Shown in pieces: positions 51,708 through 58,858 of a DNA stretch of 64,000 nt (its first letter is position 1; every line of letters starts with the position of its first letter). The notes below the pieces were generated by a model. That model did not search any database and was not told where the DNA came from. It saw only the letters and a program-made list of their open reading frames with translations. The stretch comes from Armatimonadota bacterium (GTDB lineage Bacteria; Armatimonadota; Zipacnadia; JAUWAU01): contig JAUWAU010000002.1 in the NCBI GenBank assembly GCA_030601885.1, forward strand, positions 1-64,000, given 5' to 3'. A program made the position numbers and the translations under genes.

Positions 51708-52922
51708 ATGGCGACGATGTGGGAGGCCAGGGAGTTGGAGCGGCGCACGGCCGCAAGGGTCGCCGCAGCTGGCTTCGCGCCAGCGCTGAACGTGATCCAT
51801 GCGGACACGCAGTCGGAGTTCGATGTCTACGCCTTCCTGCCCCAGCAAGCCGGGTTCCGCCGCTTGATGGTTCAGTGCTCCCTCGGACCGCCCAGCAGTG
51901 AGAAGCTGTCGGCACTCAAAGCCAACGCTGACAGCTTCGGGGCCGACTATGCCCTCTACGTCACGGCGGGCGTGCCCCATCAGACTCAGATGAACTTGGC
52001 CGAGGTCCACGGGGTAAAGCTGCTCAGCGAGAGTGCCGCATCGGATCTGGCGACCGCCGACGTGGCTGGTGCGACGATAGACGCCCAACGGCCATTGTCA
52101 CTCCGTGAGGAGTTCATCGTTCGCTTCCTGCGCTGCCTCGCGCGTCTTCGACGCCTCGCATTGGACTACCGCGACGCGAGCCCCGCCTGCAAGAAGCTGG
52201 TCGGCGTCTGGAACAGCCTGGACCAGGTGTCCCTGATCCACGACCCCTTCGAGCGCTTGGCCACGCTCTACGAGATCCACTTCGGGGCCCCAAAGCTCGC
52301 GGAGGAATGTGCTCTTGCGGAGGGCCTCGGCCCGACGGGGATGAGAGCGCTCAAGCAGGCTTACGCCTACAATCGCGGTACGTACACGCAGACGGCTCTG
52401 GCCGTCCAGACCCTGAACCGTGTCCACACACTGATCGCCTTCTGCGAGTGTGCCTGTCTGCTAGCCCAAGGTGCAGCTCTACCGTCGCTGCTGGCGGATG
52501 AGCGTGGGCGGCGAGGCCCATTGGCTCAGTGGCTGTCAGGACTGCCAGCCCCACACCGGTTGGCGATCGTGGCCTTCGAGTTCGTATACGGTTGGGGTGG
52601 GCTCTGGCGGGCGATGGCAGCGACTGTGCGCGATCGCATTGCGGAGGCCGTGGGGATCACCCCGGAGGAAGTGGACGACATGCGAGGCTATGTTGACCAT
52701 CTGTTCCGAGATGAGGGCATGGGGAGCTTCATAAAGCAGGTCCGGTACCTGGAGGCGGAGTGGGAGAGTCTCGCGCTGCTCCCCTACTTCTCCAAGGGAA
52801 TTGGCGTTCGGCGCCTCGAAATGGAAACCGGCGTGCAGCTCGTGGGCGACCCGTGGAGTCGCTGGAAGAAGGCCCGGATCGAACTGGGTACCGAGTGTGA
52901 GCAGTACGAGCGAGGGCATTAG
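51708..52922 (+). CDS. Mrr-like (PD-(D/E)XK fold) protein lacking the catalytic lysine
   Basis: The 404-residue protein opens with a restriction-endonuclease-like domain: ELERRTAARVAAAGFAP, then SEFDVYAF with D39, then RLMVQCS, then FGADYALYVTAG and VHGVKLLSE. Mrr-family enzymes read V-E/Q-C-K at the third place; here it is VQCS (Q56, C57, S58), so the catalytic lysine is replaced by serine. Cleavage is thus doubtful, and DNA binding is possible. Residues 140-404 are helical (REEFIVRFLRCLARLRRLAL, YVDHLFRDEGMGSFIKQVRY) and match no family I know. It follows a membrane-anchored gene inside the aspS island. A defence role is inferred only. Confidence 0.6.
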   Translation: MATMWEARELERRTAARVAAAGFAPALNVIHADTQSEFDVYAFLPQQAGFRRLMVQCSLGPPSSEKLSALKANADSFGADYALYVTAGVPHQTQMNLAEVHGVKLLSESAASDLATADVAGATIDAQRPLSLREEFIVRFLRCLARLRRLALDYRDASPACKKLVGVWNSLDQVSLIHDPFERLATLYEIHFGAPKLAEECALAEGLGPTGMRALKQAYAYNRGTYTQTALAVQTLNRVHTLIAFCECACLLAQGAALPSLLADERGRRGPLAQWLSGLPAPHRLAIVAFEFVYGWGGLWRAMAATVRDRIAEAVGITPEEVDDMRGYVDHLFRDEGMGSFIKQVRYLEAEWESLALLPYFSKGIGVRRLEMETGVQLVGDPWSRWKKARIELGTECEQYERGH

Positions 52923-52970
52923 GCCCCCGCCGACCGGCGTCGCCGCCTAGTGGCACCTCATGAAAATATC

Positions 52971-53316
52971 GCTATATTTTAGAATAGGGCTATCCGGTTC
53001 ACTCAGGTGACTGGCCGCGGGATGGTCGTCGCGTATGAAGGGTACCCGCGGACGATAGTGCGGTTCTCTGCGCCCTTCTGCTTCCACGGGTCGGCCGTGG
53101 TGGGGATTGTAGCGCGGGCTCTCCGTCGCCCGCCTGGCCGCTGTGGCCGGCGGGGCTGTGGCGCCACCCGCACCATCGTCAGTGCTTCCGAGTGCCCCAC
53201 TAGCCGATCGCTGTGGGGCGGTGCTGCAGACGGCAGACCGGGGCGACACATGTGAGACACGCACCGACGCCCAACGCCTCAACCTGAGTCAAGCAGATAG
53301 CCCTATTTTAGAATTC
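52971..53316. mobile_element. MITE-like element with imperfect terminal inverted repeats
   Basis: The left end (52971-53008: ...TTTTAGAATAGGGCTATC...CACTCAGGT) and the right end (53282-53316: ACCTGAGT...GATAGCCCTATTTTAGAA) are inverted copies; an 8-bp and a 12-bp block match exactly. About 345 bp are enclosed, with no supported gene but one 28-bp palindromic repeat (53107-53134). No transposase is present. Confidence 0.5.
53107..53134 (-). repeat. 28-bp palindromic intergenic repeat
   Basis: On the minus strand it begins GGCGGGCGACGGAGAG and ends CCCGCGCTACAA. It matches the family at 4194-4221 and the in-gene copy at 6403-6430 (24 of 28). Confidence 0.7.
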
Positions 53317-53340
53317 CGGGGACACCAATTCCGGGGACAC
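53312..53340 (+). repeat. Tandem AATTCCGGGGACAC pair
   Basis: Two copies of AATTCCGGGGACAC lie one base apart (53312-53325 and 53327-53340), followed by AATACTAAA. They belong with the REP-like sequences at 50847-50891 and 53754-53782. Confidence 0.65.
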
Positions 53341-53561
53341 AATACTAAACTATCGTGGCGCCTCCAGCCTCCCACAGCGACCTCGCCCACCGCAGCCACT
53401 CACCCGTCAACATCCCAACGAGCGGGAGCCACGTCTATCACTACCAAGTTTCGGACGTACCGTTCAGCGCAGCCGGATGGTTGAGGCACGGGACGATTTG
53501 CTCTCGGTGCCGAGACGGCTACTCCCTCAGAAAGTCGTCGATCGAGTCGCCGAACTGCGGC

Positions 53562-53754
53562 CTGGCGAATGCCCACGGCGGGTCGGACGCTCCGGGAAGT
53601 CAATAGCGGGGGTGTGCCCCCGGCTCTCCCACGAATGAGCGCCACGTGCTAGTAAGGTCAGTCACCCACTGCGACGAGCTCTGCGCGAGAGCGAGGCTCC
53701 GGGATCGGCAACCCCTGCTCCGCGAGGGCTTCCAGATGAAACGTGATGGCCTCG
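53562..53754. repeat. 193-bp direct repeat, copy 1
   Basis: It is about 97% identical (five mismatches, no indels) to 54812-55004, which covers the end of hicB and the sequence beyond it. The copy stops abruptly at a GGGGGACATAATACC repeat. Confidence 0.9.
53658..53754 (-). pseudogene. hicB fragment (C-terminal 32 codons)
   Basis: This is the part of the 193-bp duplication that corresponds to the hicB C-terminus (FHLEALAEQGLPIPEPRSRA and on). It has no start and is truncated by the REP-like sequence at 53754. Confidence 0.8.
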
Positions 53755-53782
53755 GGAATTTGGGGGACATAATACCAATTCC
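53754..53782. repeat. REP-like GGGAATTTGGGGGACAT repeat at a breakpoint
   Basis: GGGAATT and AATTCC flank GGGGGACATAATACC. The hicB-fragment duplication ends exactly here, so the repeat marks a rearrangement joint. Confidence 0.6.
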
Positions 53783-53812
53783 TTGACATTCCACTCCGTC
53801 CGTTGCTATCCT
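53783..53812 (+). promoter_or_regulatory. Near-consensus promoter with no gene downstream on its strand
   Basis: TTGACA at 53783-53788 and TATCCT at 53807-53812 are 18 bp apart. The next genes lie on the opposite strand, so transcription from here would run antisense to the DUF5615-DUF433 pair. Confidence 0.4.
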
Positions 53813-53874
53813 GCAGATGAGTGTTATGTGCCCGGAATCCCCGGCCTCGGGTTCGGGCAGCCGAACACCTGTGA

Positions 53875-54237
53875 TCACTCAGCCTCTGTCGGGGTGCGCC
53901 AGGTGCTCATGGCCGTGTCACGCATGATGACGAGCAGGCCCGGCCACTCGGCAGCGTCGAACTGAGCCACAGCCTGCAGCACGCGCTGGTGTATCCGCAG
54001 ACGATTAGGCTGGCGCAGGCGCACGACCACGATCCCGAAGTGAGGTTCATCGCGACGGGATGCGAACCCCTTATCAGTGGTGATGAGGAGACGCTCCTCG
54101 TCCTGAGCCAGTCGCCAGAGCGCCTCGTCACTCATGCCCTCTCCGGCGGTACCACGCACATCCCGCAGGTCATGGCCGAGCTCACGCAACGCCTGCGCGG
54201 TCATCGCGGGGATGTTCTCGTCAACCAGGACCTTCAC
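53875..54237 (-). CDS. DUF5615 PIN-like toxin
   Basis: The 120-residue protein reads MKVLVDENIPAMTAQALREL, then LLITTDKGFASR, then GIVVVRLRQPNR. The early Asp-Glu and middle Asp are the expected acidic residues of this PIN-related family, which is thought to be an RNase toxin. The start is GTG 54237, overlapping the antitoxin stop by four bases (GTGA). It is the second gene of a DUF433-DUF5615 type II toxin-antitoxin pair. Confidence 0.85.
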   Translation of the reverse strand: MKVLVDENIPAMTAQALRELGHDLRDVRGTAGEGMSDEALWRLAQDEERLLITTDKGFASRRDEPHFGIVVVRLRQPNRLRIHQRVLQAVAQFDAAEWPGLLVIMRDTAMSTWRTPTEAE

Positions 54238-54470
54238 GGAGCGTCAAGCACATCGGCCAGCGGCGTGATTTGCTCTTCAGCCAGGGTGGCGGCATAGTCG
54301 AGACAGGCGAGGATGTCATCTCGCTGAAGAGATGGGTAATCTCTGAGCAAGTCGTCGATCGAGTCCCCGTTGGCCAGCATGCGCACGACCTGGTGGACCG
54401 GGATTCGGGTCGCCCTCACGCAGGCCTGTCCGTGGCAGATGTTTGGATCGATGACGATACGATCGTTCAT
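54234..54470 (-). CDS. DUF433 antitoxin
   Basis: The 78-residue protein has the DUF433 helix-turn-helix pattern: RIVIDPNICHGQACVRATRI, VHQVVRMLANGDSIDDLLRD, and DILACLDYAATLAEE. It neutralises and autoregulates with the DUF5615 toxin. ATG 54470 begins the domain and is preceded by GGGCGGT. It overlaps the toxin gene by four bases. Confidence 0.85.
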   Translation of the reverse strand: MNDRIVIDPNICHGQACVRATRIPVHQVVRMLANGDSIDDLLRDYPSLQRDDILACLDYAATLAEEQITPLADVLDAP

Positions 54471-54548
54471 GGCAGCACCGCCCTCATCGCGCTGTGCAGC
54501 AGCGCTACGGATGCGCGTTGGCCGGCGCATCCGAGCCCTCGCGCCTAC

Positions 54549-54577
54549 ATCTTACCCTGTAGTTGGCGTCGTGTAAA
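54549..54577 (-). promoter_or_regulatory. Promoter for the DUF433-DUF5615 pair
   Basis: On the minus strand TTTACA (54577-54572) and TAAGAT (54554-54549) are 17 bp apart, about 79 bp before the DUF433 start. Confidence 0.45.
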
Positions 54578-54711
54578 CGAGTCCAAGCTCGGTCAGGTCC
54601 CCTGCGCAACTTGTGGGGGGGCACCCGGGTTGTGGCGCCCCCAGAGCGAACCAGCAGCCTCCTCTCGACATTTCCCCCACGCACGCCGTGTGGTTCAGTT
54701 GCTTGCCAATG

Positions 54712-54818
54712 TGCCGGTGATGGTCGATTCGAAGGCGCTGAAGGAGCTGCATCTGCGGACGGATTTGCCGACGTATGAGGCGTGAGAGGGGACGGAGGGG
54801 TGGCAGCGGCTCTGGCGA
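54712..54818 (+). repeat. Right copy of duplicated aspS 3' end
   Basis: It encodes PVMVDSKALKELHLRTDLPT plus YEA and a stop at 54783-54785, as at the aspS end. Upstream of it the sequence is unrelated to aspS. It marks the right limit of the 3.9-kb island. Confidence 0.85.
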
Positions 54819-55004
54819 ACGCCCACGGCGGGTCGGACGCTCCGGGAAGTCAATAGCGCGGGTGTGCCCCCGGCTCTCCCACGAATGAGCGCCACGTGGT
54901 AGTAAGATCAGTCACCCACTGCGACGAGCTCTGCGCGAGAGCGAGGCTCCGGGATCGGCAAGCCCTGCTCCGCGAGGGCTTCCAGATGAAACGTGATGGC
55001 CTCG
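54812..55004. repeat. 193-bp direct repeat, copy 2 (in place)
   Basis: This copy lies in its native context, the end of hicB and the sequence beyond. Its partner is at 53562-53754. Confidence 0.9.
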
Positions 55005-55120
55005 CGCACCAAGCGGAGCGCTTCTTCTTCGGTCTCCCCCACTGCCACACAGCCCGGCAGGTCAGGGACGTGCGCCCCGAAGCTCGTATCGCCTCGTTCG
55101 ATCACCACCAAGTAGCTCAT
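54908..55120 (-). CDS. hicB: HicB-family antitoxin
   Basis: The 70-residue protein has the partial RNase H fold of HicB: SYLVVIERGDTSFGAHVPDL, PGCVAVGETEEEALRLVREA, then FHLEALAEQGLPIP. It lacks an extra DNA-binding domain, as is common for the short form. It overlaps hicA by four bases. Its C-terminal part is copied at 53658-53754. Confidence 0.9.
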   Translation of the reverse strand: MSYLVVIERGDTSFGAHVPDLPGCVAVGETEEEALRLVREAITFHLEALAEQGLPIPEPRSRAELVAVGD

Positions 55121-55314
55121 CGGTGTTCTTCCTTCAGTCCGGCGGCTTTCAGGACCGCGTTCAGTGTACCCGGCGGGACGTCCCGGGCAGGATTGCCCGA
55201 CACGGTGACTACTCCCGCACGGTCAGGATGCACGAAATGACGGTGGCCACCGCGCGTGCGCCTCAGATGCCAGCCGTTGTCCTCAAGCAACCGTATCAGT
55301 TGGCGGACCTTCAT
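55117..55314 (-). CDS. hicA: HicA mRNA interferase toxin
   Basis: The 65-residue protein has a double-stranded-RNA-binding-like fold with the catalytic histidine in RRTRGGHRHFVHP, and LLEDNGWHL and PPGTLNAVLKAAGL as flanking motifs. It cleaves mRNA unless bound by HicB. The gene order hicA-hicB with overlap is usual. Confidence 0.92.
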   Translation of the reverse strand: MKVRQLIRLLEDNGWHLRRTRGGHRHFVHPDRAGVVTVSGNPARDVPPGTLNAVLKAAGLKEEHR

Positions 55315-55383
55315 CGGGTGAACTCAACCGAGCGGGCCGCACACGCCATCGGCATGGCCTCAGTACCTCTGGCTCTCGTCGTC

Positions 55384-55392
55384 ATTATAGCA
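55384..55392 (-). promoter_or_regulatory. Extended -10 promoter for hicAB
   Basis: Minus-strand TGCTATAAT (55392-55384) is a consensus extended -10 about 70 bp before hicA. No good -35 is seen. Confidence 0.5.
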
Positions 55393-55914
55393 CATCTGCA
55401 GCCACGTCGGAGGCCCACGGAACCCCGGGGACGCGATGATGAGTGCCCCCCGGAACAGCGAACCCACCCGCCCGACGTTCAGGAGCGAGTGTTCGCCTGA
55501 TCCGCGTCGTTGAGTTCCTTGCCAACGCGCCGGTGGATGTGGTAAGATTCCATCAAAGAGAGCAGGCGCAAGACGAGATAGCTCTTGATCTTTGCCCTGC
55601 GGTGTTCGTGACGCTCAGACCAGTTTTGAGCCAACACTCTTGTGAAGGGCGCCCAACTCCGAGCGTGGCGTGGCAGCCCGTTGAGACCGACAAGTCGGCC
55701 TCTCCGGGAATCGCAAAGCGTTTGGGAGGGCACCCACCTGTATAGTTACAGGTTCACAAACTCGAGGGCGCACGGCACGCGCGGGGCAAAGCCGTATCTG
55801 CGGAATGGTTAATGGTTGATGGTTTGATGATCAACGACGTGAGGCTTCACGGCTCAAGCCCCCGCCTTCGGTTCTCAAACATCACCCATTGCCGTGCGGT
55901 GCGGAGGAAGACGG
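55393..55914. other. Non-coding stretch before rarA
   Basis: I see no supported gene. A segment at about 55504-55545 resembles 54688-54728 (GTTCAGTTGCTTGCCAA against GTTGAGTTCCTTGCCAA), so it may be another junction remnant. A GATGGTTAATGGTTGATGG repeat lies at 55802-55836. Confidence 0.45.
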
Positions 55915-57306
55915 ATGCCCCTGGCCCGCGATCTTTTCCAGCATAGCAGCTCATCGGCGCGGGACGAGACCGTGCCGCTGGCGACGCGGATGCGGCCGCG
56001 GTCCCTGGATGAGCTAGTCGGCCAGGAGCACATCGTCGGCTCGGGCACGCCGCTGCGCCGGGCCATCGAGGGCGGGAAGATCCACTCCATGCTGCTCTGC
56101 GGCCCGGCGGGCTGCGGCAAGACCAGCCTGGCCGAGATCATAGCAGCAAACACGCCCTCCCATTTCGAGCCGCTCAGCGCCGTGCTCTCCGGCGTCGCCG
56201 ATATCCGCCGAGCGGCCGAGGAAGCGAGATCGCGCCAGAGCCTCCACGATCGCGGCACAATCGTCTTCATTGACGAGATCCATCGCCTCAATAAGGGTCA
56301 GCAGGACGCCCTGCTGCCGCACGTGGAAAACGGGACCTTCACGCTCATCGGGGCCACGACTGAGAACCCGTACTTCACCATCATATCGCCGCTGATCTCG
56401 CGCACCCGCTTGTACACGCTCGCCAAGCTTGAGCCGCACCACGTGAAAGCGCTGCTGCAGCGTGCGCTCGATGATGGCGAGCGTGGCCTCGGGCAAGTGC
56501 GGCTGCGGGTGGATGAGGCGGCGCTCGATCATCTCGCCGATGCGTGCGGCGGCGATGCCCGCAGCGCGCTGAACGCTCTTGAGCTGGCGGCACGCACGGC
56601 CGATGAGGACGCCGGCCGGCGGCGGCACGTGCGCCAGGGCGATGCAGAAGCGGCCGTGCAGCAGCGGGCGCTCGGCTACGACCGGGCGGGCGACGAGCAC
56701 CACGACACCATCTCGGCGTATATTAAGAGCATGCGCGGCTCGGACCCGGATGCGGCGCTGTACTGGCTAGCGAAGATGATCGCGGCGGGGGAAGACCCGC
56801 GCTTCATCGCCCGGCGGCTGGTCATTCAGGCGGCCGAGGACGTGGGCAACGCCGACCCGATGGCGCTCGTCGTCGCCACCGCGGCGGCGCATGCGGTGGA
56901 GCTTGTCGGCCTGCCGGAGGCGCAGATCCCGCTGGCGCAGGCCACCATCTACCTTGCCTCGGCCGAGAAGAGCAACGCCAGCTACGTCGCCATCAGCCGG
57001 GCGCTGGACGACGTGAAGAACCGGCCGCTTGGGCCGGTGCCTTCGCACCTGCAGAGCGGGCCACGTCCCGCGAAAGAGGCGGCGGGGAAGCAGGCGGAGT
57101 ACCTCTATCCACATGAGTTCCCGGGTGGCTTTGTGCAGCAGGAATACCTGCCGCCGGGGGCCAAGAGCCAACCCTACTACGAACCAACCGACCGCGGGCG
57201 GGAGAAGGAGATCGGGGAGCGTCTCCAGCGCCTGCGGCCGGGTCCATCCAAGCACACCGCCGGAGGGAGGGCCTCAACTGAAACACAAGATCGAAAAGCT
57301 CGCTGA
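55915..57306 (+). CDS. rarA: Replication-associated recombination protein A (AAA+ ATPase)
   Basis: RarA/MgsA acts at stalled forks as a tetrameric AAA+ ATPase. The 463-residue protein has RMRPRSLDELVGQEHIVG, Walker A in CGPAGCGKTSLAEI (near residue 63), Walker B in GTIVFIDEIHRLNKGQQDAL, sensor GATTENPYF, and the C-terminal RAR signature YWLAKMIAAGEDPRFIARRL and EFPGGFVQQEYLP. ATG 55915 follows GGAGG. Its last 29 bases overlap the STAS gene. Confidence 0.95.
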   Translation: MPLARDLFQHSSSSARDETVPLATRMRPRSLDELVGQEHIVGSGTPLRRAIEGGKIHSMLLCGPAGCGKTSLAEIIAANTPSHFEPLSAVLSGVADIRRAAEEARSRQSLHDRGTIVFIDEIHRLNKGQQDALLPHVENGTFTLIGATTENPYFTIISPLISRTRLYTLAKLEPHHVKALLQRALDDGERGLGQVRLRVDEAALDHLADACGGDARSALNALELAARTADEDAGRRRHVRQGDAEAAVQQRALGYDRAGDEHHDTISAYIKSMRGSDPDAALYWLAKMIAAGEDPRFIARRLVIQAAEDVGNADPMALVVATAAAHAVELVGLPEAQIPLAQATIYLASAEKSNASYVAISRALDDVKNRPLGPVPSHLQSGPRPAKEAAGKQAEYLYPHEFPGGFVQQEYLPPGAKSQPYYEPTDRGREKEIGERLQRLRPGPSKHTAGGRASTETQDRKAR

Positions 57307-57643
57307 CGACCTGGCTATCGTGCGCGTCGTGGGTGAGATCGATGCCTACAGCGCTCCGGACTTCCGAGCTGTCTTCGCGGAGCTGGCGCGGGACAACGTC
57401 CGGTTCATCGTCGCTGACCTGACGAGGGTGGACTTCATAGACAGCACTGGGCTGGGCGTGCTCAACGGCGTCCGCAAGCGGGCCGCCGATGCCGGTGGAA
57501 AGCTCGTCGGCATCTGCACCGCGCCGAACGTCAGGAAGGTGTTCGAAACCACTGGCTTCCTCCAGCTCATTCAGCTATACGAGACAGAGGACGAGGCGCT
57601 CGCGGACGTGCGGGGCGCAAAGGAGCGTGGCAGCGATGCCTGA
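57278..57643 (+). CDS. STAS-domain anti-anti-sigma factor (RsbV-like)
   Basis: A single STAS domain of about 121 residues carries the phosphorylatable Ser in FIDSTGLGVLNGVRKRA. The N-terminal strand HKIEKLADDLAIVRVVGEID requires a start before the first usable GTG. The only start with a good ribosome-binding site is CTG 57278, six bases after GGAGGGAGG, inside the end of rarA. When unphosphorylated it would bind the RsbW kinase encoded next and free the sigma factor. It overlaps rsbW by eight bases. Confidence 0.85.
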   Translation: MKHKIEKLADDLAIVRVVGEIDAYSAPDFRAVFAELARDNVRFIVADLTRVDFIDSTGLGVLNGVRKRAADAGGKLVGICTAPNVRKVFETTGFLQLIQLYETEDEALADVRGAKERGSDA

Positions 57644-58079
57644 GCAGCCCGAGGACATCGTCGAACTCATCGTGCCGAACGAGCGCAAGTATCTGCACGT
57701 GGCTCGTTTGACCGTCTCCGGCGTTGCGAGCCGCCAGGGGTTCTCCGTCGAGCAGATCGAGGACATCAAGCTTGCGGTGGGCGAGGCATGCAGTAACGCC
57801 ATGGAGCACGCCTACGACGCGCGAGACCAAAACGCCATGATTCGCATTCGCTGCCGCGTCGAGCCCGAGGAGTTCATTGTGGAAGTGATCGATGAGGGCC
57901 GAGGCTTCAATCTGGATGAGGTCGTTATCGATCCGAGCGCGCCACCGGCGACAGAGCACGGTCTGGGCCTCTTCCTGATCGGCTCCAGCGTGGACCGAAT
58001 GGACATCGACACCGCCCCGGGGGCTGGAACCAAGGTGACGATGGTGAAGAAGACGCCCGGTGCGAGGGACGTTGATTGA
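57636..58079 (+). CDS. Anti-sigma factor serine kinase (RsbW-like)
   Basis: This 147-residue GHKL ATPase has the N-box EACSNAMEHAYDARD, G1 box VIDEGRGF and G2 box HGLGLFLIGSSVD. It binds and blocks the sigma factor, and phosphorylates the STAS protein to switch partners. ATG 57636 follows AGGAG. Its stop codon TGA shares a base with the sigma-factor ATG. Confidence 0.92.
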   Translation: MPEQPEDIVELIVPNERKYLHVARLTVSGVASRQGFSVEQIEDIKLAVGEACSNAMEHAYDARDQNAMIRIRCRVEPEEFIVEVIDEGRGFNLDEVVIDPSAPPATEHGLGLFLIGSSVDRMDIDTAPGAGTKVTMVKKTPGARDVD

Positions 58080-58858
58080 TGCCAAGCCGATCCCCGGCCA
58101 CGGGGACATGGGGGAACATGACGACGCAGGAGCTGCTCCGGGAGCTGCGCCGCGCCGGCGACCCGGACCTCCGAGCCTACCTGATCGAGGCTCACGACGG
58201 ACTGGTGCGCCACGTGGTGAAGCGGTACGCCGAGTCGGGCGAGTCGATGGAGGACCTGCTCGGCGTGGCCCGACTGGGGCTCATCAACGCCATTGACCGC
58301 TTCGACCCGGAGCGGGGGACCCAGTTTGCCACCTTCGCCGTCCCCACCATCAAGGGCGAGGTCCGCCGCTACTTCCGCGACAAGGGCTGGGGACTGAAGG
58401 TGCCGCGTCGGCTGCAGGAGCTGGTCCTGCGCACCAAGAGGGCGATCGAGGAGCTCACGGGCCAACAGCGGCGATCGCCGACATACCCCGAGTTGGCGGC
58501 GGCGCTGGGTGAATCCGAAGAGGACGTCATCGAAGCCGTCGAGCTCAGCCAGCACTACGATCCCCTGTCCATGGACACGCCGGCGGGCGACAGCGAGGAC
58601 GGGCACGAGGCGGCGCCGGAGGACATCGCCGGCTCCCCCGACCCATCGCTGGAGTCGTTGGGAGACCGAGCCGAGCTCGCAGCGGCCGTTGCCACGCTGC
58701 CGGCGCGGGAGAGGGAGATAGTGATCAGCCGCTACTATCGCGACGAGTCGCAGACGGAGATCGCCAAACGCCTCGGCATCTCCCAGATGCACGTCTCCAG
58801 ACTCCAGCACCGAGCCCTGGGCCGACTCAGGCGAGTGCTTCGACATGGCCGCGTCTGA
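58079..58858 (+). CDS. SigB/SigF-type RNA polymerase sigma factor
   Basis: The protein has regions 2 (LVRHVVKRYAESGESMEDLL, GLINAIDRFDPERGTQFATF, VPTIKGEVRRYFRDKGWGLK), 3 (RSPTYPELAAALGESEEDVI) and 4 (LPAREREIVISRYYRDESQT, EIAKRLGISQMHVSRLQHRA). It is the target of the RsbW-like kinase and likely controls a stress or developmental regulon. ATG 58079 overlaps the kinase stop by one base; ATG 58118, after GGGGGA, is an alternative. No RsbU-type phosphatase is in the window. Confidence 0.93.
   Translation: MPSRSPATGTWGNMTTQELLRELRRAGDPDLRAYLIEAHDGLVRHVVKRYAESGESMEDLLGVARLGLINAIDRFDPERGTQFATFAVPTIKGEVRRYFRDKGWGLKVPRRLQELVLRTKRAIEELTGQQRRSPTYPELAAALGESEEDVIEAVELSQHYDPLSMDTPAGDSEDGHEAAPEDIAGSPDPSLESLGDRAELAAAVATLPAREREIVISRYYRDESQTEIAKRLGISQMHVSRLQHRALGRLRRVLRHGRV

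Noticed and set aside
53007..53255. 82-codon frame inside the MITE-like element
   Set aside because: Spans a palindromic repeat, has no ribosome-binding site and reads as low-quality protein.
53519..53565. Minus-strand GDSIDDFLRE, similar to GDSIDDLLRD of the DUF433 antitoxin
   Set aside because: Only about ten residues match and the frame closes quickly; it may be an antitoxin scrap but cannot be supported as a feature.
55479..55733. 84-codon minus-strand frame (HEHRRAKIKSYLVLRLLSL), possibly a transposase remnant
   Set aside because: No recognisable motif, no ribosome-binding site, and the sequence lies among junction debris; not enough to call a gene.
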